A stretch of 64,000 bases of DNA from Arenicola marina. Taxonomy: Eukaryota > Annelida > Polychaeta > Arenicolidae. Every line of letters begins with the position of its first letter. The stretch's first letter is position 1. A program made the translations under genes and the position numbers. The notes beneath the pieces are model-generated. The model ran no database searches, had not been told where the DNA came from, and saw only the letters and a program-made list of their open reading frames with translations. Of this stretch, positions 45,069-58,500 are shown in pieces. Location of the stretch: contig OZ025257.1 in assembly GCA_964019135.1 (NCBI GenBank), forward strand, positions 24,102,352-24,166,351, written 5' to 3'.

Positions 45069-45412
45069 GGCCTCCGCCCGCCTACAGCGTGGAGACATGA
45101 TACATCCGCCCGCCTACAGCGTAGAGACGTGAGACCTCCGCCCGCCTACAGCGTGGAGACGTGAGGCCTCCGCCCGCCTACATGGAGGCATGAGACCTCC
45201 GCCCGCCTACATGGAGGCATGGGGCCTCCGTCCGCCTACGTGGAGGCATGAGACCTCCGCCCGCCTACAGCGTAGAGACGAGAGGCCTCCGCCCGCCTTG
45301 AGCGTGAGGCCTCCACCCGCCTACATGGAGGCATGAGACCTCCGCCCGCCTACAGCGTAGAGACGAGAGGCCTCCGCCCGCCTACAGCGTGAGGCCTCCG
45401 CCCGCCTACAGC
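45036..45412 (+). repeat. 29-33-bp array of the terminal codons and stop
   Basis: The coding end ggcctccgcccgcctacatg + gaggcgtga is repeated about 12 more times after the stop, alternating ctacatggaggcatgag and ctacagcgtggagacgtgag versions. Confidence 0.93.
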
Positions 45413-46215
45413 AAAATAACACTGCAAATGCTGCGTGGTTTTAACTGGATACTGCACTCAATGTTGAGACGTTCGTTACCTGGTTTGAGAGATGTGTATG
45501 GGAGTTTGTGTAACTTGCTCTTGAAGGAAGGTGTTGAGAAACTACATATTTTGCGAGAAAGAGTCTCTATTTGTTTACGTTGTAGGGGAAAAGTCTGCCC
45601 AGTCTGTTGCAAACCTAGCTATCTTTCTGTTGTGAATCCATGAACATTGAGTATTTCCGTCCAATGTTATCCTGAATTAATATTCATCCATTCTTGTAAT
45701 GTTATAGCTTTAATGTGGCCAAAATCTGAAGAGAAGAGTTCATTTCTCTTCAAATGACATTCAGTTTAGGGTTCAAGATTTATGAAAAATGGATCTTGAA
45801 ACGTATGATGGTGCGCTTGTACAGACGGTCACTTGAAATATATGACATTTAGTCCATGTATTATAGCACGTATAACCCACTAACAAGAAAAAAATATTAA
45901 TTCAGAATGTAATAGATTTTCTAGACCTCATTTAAAGTTAAAATAACCGGGTTGCTTGGTTCAGACCTGGAATGGTAGGGTGTGATATTTACGCTAACGG
46001 GAGATCTGTTCTCGTACAGAGTAACCAGATAGTAGTTTTGATGGTATACAGGTCCGTTTTGTATATTACCATATGTCTGAATGAACAATGAGAGTCCTTC
46101 TTTGATCATGCGAATAATAGCAGTGCCTGAACACGTGAATTTCGTAAGACGACTGTACATAGGCCTATTTATTGATGTACATTTATTTTGTAATAAAAGT
46201 CTACAACACTGCGCC
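45069..46215 (+). other. TBC1D31: TBC1D31 3' UTR
   Basis: About 1.15 kb from the stop codon to an AATAAA at 46192-46197. The cleavage site is inferred at about 46.21 kb. The first 340 bp are copies of the terminal coding sequence; the rest is AT-rich, with no other gene seen on this strand. Confidence 0.65.
46192..46197 (+). terminator. Poly(A) signal of TBC1D31
   Basis: A canonical AATAAA 1.1 kb after the stop, followed at 46231-46245 by a GT/T-rich stretch (ccttttgtgtttattt) of the type found downstream of cleavage sites. Confidence 0.6.
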
Positions 46216-46239
46216 GGACAAACGTGACCACCTTTTGTG

Positions 46240-46245
46240 TTTATT
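46240..46245 (-). terminator. Possible poly(A) signal of the RNF212-like gene
   Basis: AATAAA on the - strand (TTTATT on +), 90 bp after the proposed stop at 46335. If used, the two transcripts end within a few tens of bases of each other or overlap. Confidence 0.4.
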
Positions 46246-46334
46246 TATATGTAATCATTTTTTCCATTTTGTTTGCGAAAATGATTTTTTTTAGTAGAAA
46301 CAAATGTCATACGTATTATTACTAAGTTGAAAAA

Positions 46335-46519
46335 CTAATAAGATATATTAACACGAATAACTGTCGCCGCTGTCAAACTATTTTTATAATTGTAATTCAA
46401 TGAACGTTGCGCTAAAATGCCCCTCCACCCCCCAGTCGTTACGATGTCTCCTCTCTCTGGTAAACTCCTTGCCCTGGTCCTTAGAGCAGCTGACCGGTCT
46501 TTCCAGGCCAATAGTTTGT
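46335..46519 (-). CDS. Tentative RNF212-like terminal exon
   Basis: The acceptor is gactcattgcag. It reads KLLAWKDRSAALRTRARSLP then ERGDIVTTGGWRG and stops at 46335-46337. Phase fits the previous candidate. The last ~20 residues are AT-rich and look non-coding, so the true stop or splice may differ. Confidence 0.3.
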
Positions 46520-49500
46520 CTGCAATGAGTCCCAAGTTTTGTTTTTTTCACAATTTGTCAACTATGGGCCCAGATAGCATCAGTACCACGTGGTTTCTAC
46601 GGAATTCGGCCCCGAAATGAAGATGTTAATCATGCCACCTAGTTTCTACGGAATTCGGCACCGAAATGGAAATCTTAATCCTGCCCCGTTAACGTTTCGA
46701 GCTTTGGGATAAATATTTAAATACAGAAATTGTAAGTGACTTGATTTATAACATGTAGCCGTTATGACCATAACATTTTACATCTAGGACTTACTTGTTG
46801 GCTGGTTCGCGGGTATCCTTCTGGTTGGGACAACTGGCTGGCTGTAAAATAACAAGCAAATTGACTTGAACACCTTTGATACCATGCTCGCATTTATTTA
46901 CGGGTATCGAGTAAATTGAATGATTTATCATGCATAACCCCGCGTGAGAGATGCCATACCCAATCTCTAAACGTTTTTATACGCTTTAAAGGGACACATG
47001 CCTCAGTAGCCATGTATTTCTATATTGACTACTCACGAAATAACCGCAGTGTGCTCCACACTTTACAGAGTAGACAGACAAAGCATTTGGAGTAGCCAGC
47101 ACATTGTCGTTTTTTTTACCTTTTAGCATATTTAATATGAAAGAAGTAGACGGCGCAAGTTATACGAGTAGCCGGCGTTATCGCCGGCCGCAGGGGCTTG
47201 TGGAGTACTCTGTTTTTAACCGGCATAGTAACCGGGAGACATTCGTTTTTGTATGTCATCGCAGTTGCAGAGCTTCACTGAAATGTACGATGTCCCAAAT
47301 TGCTTTTAAATATTTTGACGACTTACTCGGACGATGACTTAATTATATTTCATGCATTTTTTTAGCGGCAATTAGATGTTTCACGCAACAGTTATACCGC
47401 CGTTGTCTAAATAAAAACAACAACGGTATTGGATTATATAACCTAACATGTCTATTATATATAGCATCGCCGCCTCACAGCCTTGCAGCCGTGCCGTCGT
47501 TACCCACAACAAATCAAATCAAAATTCTTCGCATCTACGCGACCGCACTCTCCAGGCTTAGGGTTAGGGTTAGGGGCACAGCATTGCACATTCCCCACAA
47601 TATTCGATTCGGAATAAATGAAATAGCCTCACGGGCTTTAATAACATCACTGCCTTGCAGTGCCGTAAAACCCACATCTACGCGACCGCACGATCTTGGT
47701 GGCGGCATTGCACATTCCCCACGCTATTCAATTGGGAAGGTCTTGACATGGGCGGTATTCATTCATCCTGGGTGAGCGGTGTTTACCGTGGGCCGGCGAC
47801 TTCTCCCTGTGCTGGGTGGCGGAGGCGGTCAGGTAGTGGGGTGTGGCAGGCCTGTTGGGCGTCATGGGCATACAGGTGGGCGGAAGGCAGTGGGACCTGT
47901 CACCGGAAGAACAAATGTACGTGGTGTATGCACTGATAGGGAGGCACGGCCACAAGGGATAAGAGGTAGAGGTTGATCAAAAGATCAAGCAGGAAGCAGG
48001 AGGCGTAAGTAATCCCACATCCCACATTGAGAGATGTCAAGCTGGCTTCATCGCATGACTGCGTAGTCTACAGACAATTAATTATACATACGATATTTTC
48101 ATCTTTGTAAAAGAAAAGTTATGTAATCTGGATGTAATATTGACAAGGTCATTAATTGCATACATGCCCTGGAGATATACTATTTATCTCCGTATCCAAA
48201 ATTAAGATAACACCAAAATATTTCCCAGAACTCTGCGTTAGTCAAAAGTGGCGTATAATCGCGAAGTCTTGTCTGTTACGAGGTAAGAGCTCCCTCTGTT
48301 GGGAGAATGAGCGACTACGTGCACGTGACTGGCGCGTGACCAGGGCTGACCTGCCGGAAGGACTGACGTTCATCGGTGACCCCCGCATGGTGGCGCTGTC
48401 ATAGCGGCCCGGGGTGACGGCGTCATGGCGACCAGGGGTGACCGCAAGTCTGACACAACCCAGGCAATATAGGTTATGCATTGATACATTGTGATACACT
48501 ATGAGCGGCGAAAACGAAAAATCACAGAAAATTAAATGTCATGGAAATTGAAATAGCTTATAATTTATAGTGAAACATCAACTAAGGTTGATCATTGAGA
48601 CATCATTAAAAATCAGTGTAACAATGAAAAATCAATGAAACATAATTAAAAATCAGTGAAACATCATTAAAAATCAGTGAAATATCATTAAAATCAGTGA
48701 AACATCATTAAAAATCAGTGAAACATCATTAAAAATCAGTGTAACCATTAAACATCAATGAAATTTAATTAAAAATCAGTGAGACATCGTTACAATCTGT
48801 TCTTGCTTTCTACTTATTACAGAACACTACATCTATCCATAATTAATGTATGTACACATATTAAGATTGCTGAATGACTTCGGACCACACAATCTGTTCT
48901 GGAAGTTTTCCGTCACGTCATGTGTCCTGTGTACTGATGGGGCGCACTACTAGACATACGGCACTCGGAGAAAATGCTGAGACAAAAAAATTCCGACATT
49001 CCTGTCAACAAGCACTGAAACTCACTTAGTCGGAGAAGGCGTCGGAACCATTCCTGACAAACAAATAAAATGTGCGTTCATGATTAATGGAATGCGGATT
49101 ATAGCTGATGATGCGTTTGCTAAAAAAAATAATGTGCAAGGTTTGTTTTTTGTAACCGTATGAATAATTAAAGTTGCATGTCGAGCTCTTTCCCGTCAAA
49201 ACTAAAAAGGTCAAAATACAAATAATAATCAGTCCTTGAATCATTGAAGATTTCTTTTGTCTATACTCCACCCATGCCAAACTGCCAAACAGTGTCTCTT
49301 AGCCTTGCCCGTGATATCAATTTACCACAAATTTTCATTTTAGTGGTAAACGTCATCAGTTTGTGTGCTTCGCGATGCTTTGGTATAAGTAGCAGTGCCG
49401 TGACAGAGTTCTGTGGCGTCCCTGGCTAGACACGTTTGCCACACCACAGCCGAAACGGCGATGTTTATCAGGTTTCTGAGTTTATAAAATGAAATAATCG

Positions 49501-52500
49501 AGTTTTCTGCGCATTTTGATATAAATTTCGCCTAGGCTTAGTTTTGGCGGGAAAGAACTCAATACGCAACTTTAAAACATAAATAACACAATCAGATACG
49601 GTATGTACTAAAGTCTATACTAAGATCACTTGGCAAATACGCATGCACCTCGGCCATTAATGCTTTCATGTATTCCTTCTTTTACACAGGTTGCCTGCCA
49701 TATATAATGTGATATAATCATGATTTGCAGCTTTAAAATGGTCATTTTTGTTTATACATACGCACCTAGTTCCGTCTAATTCTCGTTCCTTGAAAACGAC
49801 CAATACCGAAACTCGTGTTGTAACATCCATTTCACAAATAATCACAAATGTCCCCTCCCGACCACGCGCAAAAAAACCCCATATCCATAAGCATGTATAT
49901 GTATATATATCAATAACAAATAGTCACAAATCAACTCCCACGCCGACATACCGAGCCTGCCGTGACTTGGCGGAGTGCGCACGCTCAGTCGGGCTGGACC
50001 AATGGGAGCGTTCCCTGGCGACATCACCGACTGCAGGGAAAGATAAAGTACACTCTACCATGACATAATCATACGTCATCACCAGCACCAGCAGCTTCCA
50101 AAGGGGATGTCGCATGTGGCATCGGGTCTGGAAGGGTGCCTTCCAGGGTCACGTGGTAAGCACGGTGCCCCCCAGGGTCACGTGGTAAGCACAGTGCCTC
50201 CCAGGGTCACGTGGTAAGCACGGTGCCTCCCAGGGTCACGTGGTAAGCACGGTGCCTCCCAGGGTCACGTGGTATATATATCAGCGGGTTGCGCCGCACC
50301 AGATCAACAGGTACAAACCCTAGCTGGCACCAGGGATGCGTACCGTAGCGCGATCAACTTAAAACGATGGCTTTAGATGGTGATACGGTACGACGTCAAC
50401 TTGGCGGATTAGTCAAGGGCGCAAACTGTTGGAAACGTGTGTGGCGTGCGAGAGACGTCCCGCGTCCTAATACTAAACTCTAGACGGTGATTCTTCTGAA
50501 TGCAATAATTATCATTTTTTTCTCAACATTTTACGCTATTTAGATTATGCTAATCTTTCCAAATGATGGCTTAATTATTTAGTGGATACGTCCGCAACAA
50601 ATGGCCTGCTGCACTGTGGAAAGGGAAATAAGTCGCTGTGACCAATGGCGTTCACTAGCGTGTACAGTTATGGCGAGCGTTCGCCGCGGAACGGTTTGGT
50701 ATTAGAGGGTTGTTTGGACTGAATATTGCATTATATATTTTCTAGGCATAATTTAAAAAATATGGACATTCCGACTAAAAAATAGGAAGAGTTAAGTGAA
50801 AAAAATATTTCAAACTAACACGGGGTAAAAGTTCAAAACGTGGCTTCTACTGAATGAAAGGAATTTAAAACACTGATGTCACCTCGGATGTATTCATGTG
50901 GTAAGCTAACGGGTAAGGTTTAAATAGATGATAGTATGGTTGTTATTTTGTCATTATCACATCAACTCATGTCACATCAGTCGGTCAATAGGACTTGTGC
51001 TAATGTTTATTGTTGACTTTTATACACCGACGTTAAATAAAACTGTATCTTATGTTATCTTAAAGGAAAGGAAAAAAAGGATGGTACTTACATGCGAATA
51101 TTGGCCATCTTTACCATACGTCCTGTCATAAAAGGAACACAGGCTCAGTTTTATTTTTAAAATGCGTACAATTTAATAAGGACTTTCTTGGGATCCGGTT
51201 TTAGTCCGGCCGTCCTGGGCGCAAACAACTATAGCGAAGTATATGCCATGAAACGGTAAGGAATGATATGGGCGGAGCGATCTATCAACAGACAATTTCG
51301 CAAATTAATCAATCGCTGGCAGGTATAGACATATATTGATACATTGATTGCCAGTAATAAATTACTGGCAATCAAGAGATGTCATAAATAACAAATCAGT
51401 GGCAAGTACAGATATATGTTAATTTATAAATGGATGGCATTAATTACAGAGATGTGTCTTGTACCTACATGGACCTCACCATCGACGCCATGTTGGATTG
51501 AGATGCTATGGGAGACTTAGATGAACCTGTCGCCAAAGAACAAGTACATCAAGAGGAGAAATTCTGTGGAAATATTCACCATGCAACATCGCATATTGAC
51601 AAACATAATGTAATCTATGTAGGCCGTATTTCATTGTTACTGAAGCATTTAACTTTTCTGAAGCATTTAACTTCACAAATATGATCACTCCACAAACGCG
51701 ATTTAATTGTCTTTGAATGCAATCGGCATAACTTAGGAAGAACCCATTCATAAAGTCGAAATTACAACATTTTATCTTTTAGATTTGCTTCTTCCTTTAG
51801 TTCAATTGACAAGCAATGGAAATGCATTTTATATTTGAATACATTGGTTCAACAAGCAAATGTTGAACCACTACCAGTCGATTATGATCACGTGACATGT
51901 TTGACCTTGATGTGGCGTCCACTGCCCGGGATGTCTGGGTAAAAGGGAAACGAAAATAACAGACAAGGTGACAAAGTAAGCTCAAAAGGATTCGGGGAGC
52001 AATCCTCTAATGAAAGTAGAATCCTCTGAGCGCAATAACTGATCGATTGTACCAAGATGACCATTCCATCGAGTAAGACTGTCTGGCTCGTAACCTTATC
52101 CTTTACATCACTAATATAACTACTATTCTTCATCTGAATGAACAACGATGATAAATACTGTCACGCCAGCGATATCACCGTGCGGCTATCTTAAAGTCAC
52201 TTCTGTTCTTAAAGTCACTTCTTTCTGGACAATGTAATATAAATTAAGGTATTTATGATCAAAACTGCATTAGTCTTCCTTGCACTAAACAACTTTATAA
52301 ATGACTCGATGAAGTTAGTTCAGCTGGATTAACGTGAGATGCACAACTTATAGACAAATCCTGCGGCATGACGACCATAAAATGCTTGTAACAAAAACAT
52401 CATACAGAGATTTTTGAAATAAGTTAACAATAACAAATAACAGATGATAAAAGGTGAATACAATATTAGATGATATTAGAGGTATATGTTCTCACCTACT

Positions 52501-55500
52501 CACGCCGCCGCCCTATAATGAAATAACGACACTAAAAGCACGGTAGATGTAGGACAAACCGAGCAACGAAACCACCGAGGAATTTGGAGTGGGATTTGGT
52601 TGGTTGTATATTCAGGACGCTTTAACTACTGTTGGTCATATCGCGTCAATGGGAAAAGGAAGGCAGAGTGGAGCCATGTCCCCGGGGGTAACCCCCTACT
52701 CTTTACGAAGAAAGACATGGGATCTTTATCCTGCGACCACACAGACATGGCCACAGTAGGGCTCGAACCACCGACCCACGTGCCACGTTAGACTCTCAGG
52801 TGACCAGAGCACTCCATGCGAGCGCTCTAACCCACTGAGCTGTCGCGCCGGCCCCGGAGTGGAATTCGGTGAAACATGCCCTGGATACAGGTGCCAGGGC
52901 GCGAACAAACAACCTGCAGGTCAACCCGCTTATCAACTGAGCAAGAAAAGGTCCCATTAAAGGATCAGAGAGATACAACAGCCGTAGACGCATAATTCGA
53001 AGCCCGTGTATTATTATAACGTGCTATATATAAAGTAAACTATAAAGAAATGCGTGCACAATAAACACGGACATCGCGGTAGGGTTAATCTGCATTTATC
53101 TTGCGAAAATAGAACTGAGAAAAATCGAATGTCAAATAACGATGGAATAATCAACTCATCTTATTCATTAGCGAGTTATTTTATCTTCGCGGGGGACAGG
53201 GGTGTGGGGGACGGGATGGGGGCTGATAGGTCTGTTGACACCATTTTATAGCCAAGGTTAAAAGAGTAGGATGTACTGTGCAACGCGCAACGCTGAACTA
53301 AACCAAATTCGTCAAGAAATAGAAACATACCCTGGTGGCAATGATCACGGTGATAACACGGGTTAGACCAAACAGAACCACATGCTAGATTTCCTACTTA
53401 TATTGCAAGATGACGGAAGTACATTTATACTCGTTCACTTCCGACCCCCCGACCCTTCCACCCCATACACGCCCTGTCTCCTTCATTTCCACCCCCCCCC
53501 CCACCGTCTCCTCCCCCCCCACCCTCACCCCGCCCCCTCCACCTCCACCCACCCCGTCCCCTCCACCCCCACCAACGCCCTTCTCTATACGCACCTTGCT
53601 TTGCAGTAGCTTGGTAAGGTAGGAGTTCTCTTGCTTCAGTACCATGACCTCTCTGTGGGGGCGGCGTGGTGGAAGGCAGAGGGAAGACAGGTCATGGATA
53701 TCGACAGTAATATTATACCATTGTTACTGCTAGCAGCGACCGCGAGGTGACCACATCGTTATTCAATCGCCCGTCCTGGTTCTTTAGATTTTGAATTGGA
53801 ATCATTTATTTGACCAAGTCAATGAAATACACAGAATTCAACATTCGAACGTGGTCGGGGATCTCCTATTAAGACCCTTGCGCTATAATAAACGCGACAC
53901 TGAAGATATTTGCAATTTCTTACAGCGAACAAAAAATAATATTTTAGTTTGACGGAGACTTACCATGATACCTTAGCCTCCCAAATTATCGAAAAAAGAA
54001 AATACTGGCTCCTCCGACTATGCTACAGCCATGACCTGGACAACAGTAATGTGAAATCATTTGGTTCTTCAGATAATAATAAATGTATGCAACTGACCTT
54101 TCTATGTCTTTCACCTGTTCCATGGCTCTCTGTGCTCTAGACATCAGTTGTGACTGCTTAGTGAGCTGGAGACGAAAACAAGAGACGATCGATATCGAGG
54201 CAAATTAAATCGCCGTGGGTCAGGTGAGGTGAGTCAGGTGTTAATTAAGTCACAAAATAAAAGTTTCTTTTTTGGTCAAGGTATCTTTTTTTCATTAAAA
54301 TAACGTTTATTTGTTGCAGCTGTTGGTTTTTCATATGTTTGATGGTGACACGCGACGGACGACATGGGCGTAATTTTATTGCGTGGTTTTATTCTTCTCT
54401 GTAGGAGACATCTAGATGAGGGCAGATTAGACAATATCTCCGGGGAAAATATATAACCATTTCTGTCCATGTAATTTAAGCAACATTTATTGGACTTATG
54501 GTTATGCTCTTGTTAGCGCTAACTGCAGTATGGCTGGTTATATCTGTCTTCCCGTTAGCAGGCAGCACACGATGGTTGTATTGCATGATACCCGAGTAAG
54601 CCACATTTTGAATTATTTATTGCACACAATAAATACCTATGCAATAAGAACTCACAAACATCATTTTCAATGAAAAGGATTTTAATATTTCTCAGGAGGA
54701 GGGGGGGGGGGGGGTGCTATACATATGAGCAGCTGTGATCCATCGTGAAACCGCCATACCGTCTATAAACAATAAACACTGACTGCGGCCATGGAATGTG
54801 CACTATGATTGACATCAGAGTGTATTTTATAGCAAAAGATGGCGCCATACACTGAAGTCGCCATGAAGCCACGTGCGCTCTCACTGCCACGTGACACATT
54901 ATGGTAACAGAGAGCTTTCAGTGAATGTCTCCCGTCGAGATTCGAGAGGCTTCAGTTGATAGCTGTACTGAGGAGAGGAACAAAGCGGGAGGAAAAACTA
55001 AACATCTATTAATACCACCCCGGGAAGAGCCGCGAGGGAGATCCGGGGTGGGAGGTACCGCGAGGGAGATCCGGGGTGGGAGGTACCGCGAGGAGAGGTC
55101 TGTTCTTGTTATCCGAAATGGCACAAGCGTCCATTATGCTTTTATATTATGTCTTTTTTTTCCCCGTTACTTTTGTTTTGTTTTGCCGATATGCGGCAGT
55201 CCTAAGACCATAAATTTCACTTGTAAGCCCAGTAGGGCTGGGTGAGGAGTTATATTTTGTGTTTACCCGGTTGTTCATGTTATCAGTTGTATTCCTCATA
55301 AGTGACTAAAATAAACAAATTACTTACTTACTTATGCTTTTCACTTATTCGTTGCTTGGTAAACTTACCATGGGCAGGGGCGGATCTAGTGGGGGGGGGA
55401 GGGGTCAAGAGGGTCCGGACCCCCCCCCCTTTTTGAGGAAGAACGCTATCTGAGGTGGCGTGGACCCCCCTCCCCGGTCGTCAAGCAATTTTGTTCAGAG

Positions 55501-58500
55501 ACCCCCCCGGTTGCAAGTGTGCCCCCCCCCGCCCCCCCCCCCTCCTTTTTCAAATTCTAGGATCCGCCACTGTACTGCTAGGGTGAATCAAAGCGGCAGG
55601 GTGGCCAAGCACAAGTAAATATGATACAGAATAAAAATGGGTTGATATAAGATATATTACATCGTTGCGACGTCGGCTGCTGCCATATTGTCTTCGTACT
55701 GCTGTGTTAAGACAATAGTCCGCGGTGCTGATACGATTCTGTGGGGAGTCAGCGTGGGGATTAGGGTGAAAGGGTGCGCACGGGGTGAGAGTCAGGGTGA
55801 TGACGGTGAGAGCGGCGAGGGCGGAAGGGAGTTGGAAAGACGATAGATGCGGTGCAAGGCATCAGGCCATGGGTGGTGGGGGTGGGAGGAGAAAGACGGA
55901 TGTTCGAGAGACCGCATCTTGATGGAAAGTGCGTGTTGAGCTGACAAACTCCACCCCCAACCAAGGTAGCTGGGCCAGCTTGGCTATTGATTAGCCTAGT
56001 GGTAGGTGGAGGCGGGGGCCTGGGGGTGGCAAGGATTCCTACAGGGAATACGGGGGGGCTGGGGGTGGGTGGGGGTGGAAAGGGATTCCTACAGGGAATA
56101 CGGGGAGCCTGGCAGTGGCGGTACGGGTTGGGTTGCATGTAAGAGATCTGCCATGCAAAATTGAAATCTCGAGCCGGGGGTCGGGGTAACGAGGAAGGGG
56201 GTGCATATGGTGGGGGGTACCGAGCAGAAAATAACAGAGAAATCACTTCAGCTTTGCCAGTTCGACATGGACCCCCCATATGGGTCGACGACGGTGGCCA
56301 GCATTCAAGGCGTTGTATAACAGCGGGCCGCTGCCGGTAAGTCGTGGAGGGTGCAGCATTTCATCATCTCTTCTCGTGATGCCATGAGGGAGGAGAGGGG
56401 GGTTGTTTTCTTTCTACCAGGAAACGCGTTGGGGGCATTTCGTGACAAACCAACCCTCATCGTACGTCATTATCGCGGGGGGCCAACAACGTTAAGCCCC
56501 GGGTACTGCCGCAACGCAGCTTCAAAGGCTTCTTGGTCGATGGCCTGCCTCCCCGGCGCCCGGTCCCGTGGCCCCCGGGGCATTATGTGACGGGAGCAGG
56601 GCAATCAGGAGGCCCAGGGCCATGGTGTGAGGCCGAATGAGGGAGGACCATATCACAGAGGTGTGATTGAGACAGAGACAGAGACAGAGAGACAGGGATA
56701 GAGGGTGCTCCTCATGCAATCTTCAAGAACCATTGACGGACGGACCGACCGACTGACTGAATGACACCTGGCGAGGGTGTCACCCTCCAGTTGCGTGCGT
56801 GCAGTCGTTACCACAGGACATGAATATCAGGTAAGAAAGGATGGATGGAGGTCCATTTAACTTCGTCACAAAGGAATTTGATATCCGTGCATGTGCCGAA
56901 TGCATGTGGGATCAATCTGTTGTAACCATCGAGTCGCGCCCTAAGTAATTTATTAATTTACAGTATTTTAATTGCGTAATATATTTTAATCCACCCCTGG
57001 TGCATTAAGTGTGCGATATTTTACTCCGACAGCAATGGGACAAAATAATTGACCGATACTGATCATACCCCCCATTTTTTTTAACGCTGCATGGGGCTGG
57101 TTTATAATGCAAATTACACTGTAACTTAGGCGTGGACACCTTTCGCCCCCCCCCCTCCTCCCGCGCCCATACCTACACACACGCCTCCCTGCCTCGCCCT
57201 CCCAGTCATCAGTTGGACTTCTCCGAAAATGCCCCCCCGCCTCCCCACCACCACCTTTTACTACCAAAAAGGGATCAAACCTTCGAAAATTTCCATTGCA
57301 AGACTAATTAAACTTATGCGAAATGAAGGGAAGGAAAGTTGGAGCGGGCGGAAACATCGCGCGCCGTGCTATATACCGCCAGGACAGGTAACGCCATCTA
57401 TCCTGAGCAACGTGAGGCACGCCACCCTTGGACAATGAAGTGAATTGCGTTTTGTATTTTAGGCCACTTTTGTGCACACAAGGGTTTAACTGGGCCTGGA
57501 TATCGACGTCATTCTGCAATCAGCCTGTACGTGCAGCGCAGGGATACATAATTAACTCCGGAAGCTTGTATTGACAGGCTGGCATGATGCAAAGGTCCGT
57601 TGCAGACCAATTTATAGCATGGCGTTGTAACAAAAAAGCTCATATGAAAAAAAGACAGCTCTTCCGCAGACATTAAGTCGTCATTCCTAAGACTCGGCAT
57701 TCTGAATACAATCAGTCTTCATCTCGGAGAGAGTTAACATAATGTGAACATACTATTAACATTATTTGACGAGTGCCGGATTAATTGCATGGCTTAAATA
57801 ACGGATAAATAAATAACGTTCATCAAATAACAATTTGAAATTTTAAAATCATAAAACGTATATGTTAAAAATCGTGGGCTTAAGCCGGCCATCTTAGATT
57901 TCAAAGCGGTTTAAAGTTTACTTTATATCACTAACCATGATATTAACCATGCCGGACGGGTAACTTTACCTTTCTATGGGGAGCTGTGAAATCAGCATTT
58001 TCACTACCGAGCAATTCAATTTGAATAAACGCGTTTGAAGCAAATGTCAATGGTTTCAACAGTAAATGGGAACTGTCTGATCCCGTTATCATCAAACTCC
58101 AGGGTAGTATGAAGTTAGGAGGTTCATTCTTCCCCCATTTGCCCCCCCCCCTCCCCTCCCTCCTTCCTTCCCTCTCCCACTGGCGCACGCCTCCCTGGGA
58201 CCCTCCGGCAACTGTGAAACTCAATCGCGTCATAGAAAATGCCAGACAGGGTTGTTTTTCCTCCTGCAGACGGGGGCTGAAATAAGATTTGCAACGCCAT
58301 TAAAGGTGTCAAATAAGATTGCAGACGTCATTAGCTGAGCAGATGGGGCCCAGAGCGACTTAATGCTACCATTGCATTGTGCCTGGTGTGGCCAATTGAA
58401 GTGGTCCACTATGGGTCTGTTTGTAAAAGGAATATTTTAATATTGTTTATTACAGCCACGTGTTATCTGCATAATGATATACTTCATTTGAATAGCGCTA

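Noticed and set aside
55761..56279. 172-codon - strand open frame, proline-rich
   Set aside because: Proline bias comes from G-rich repeats on the + strand; no homology seen.
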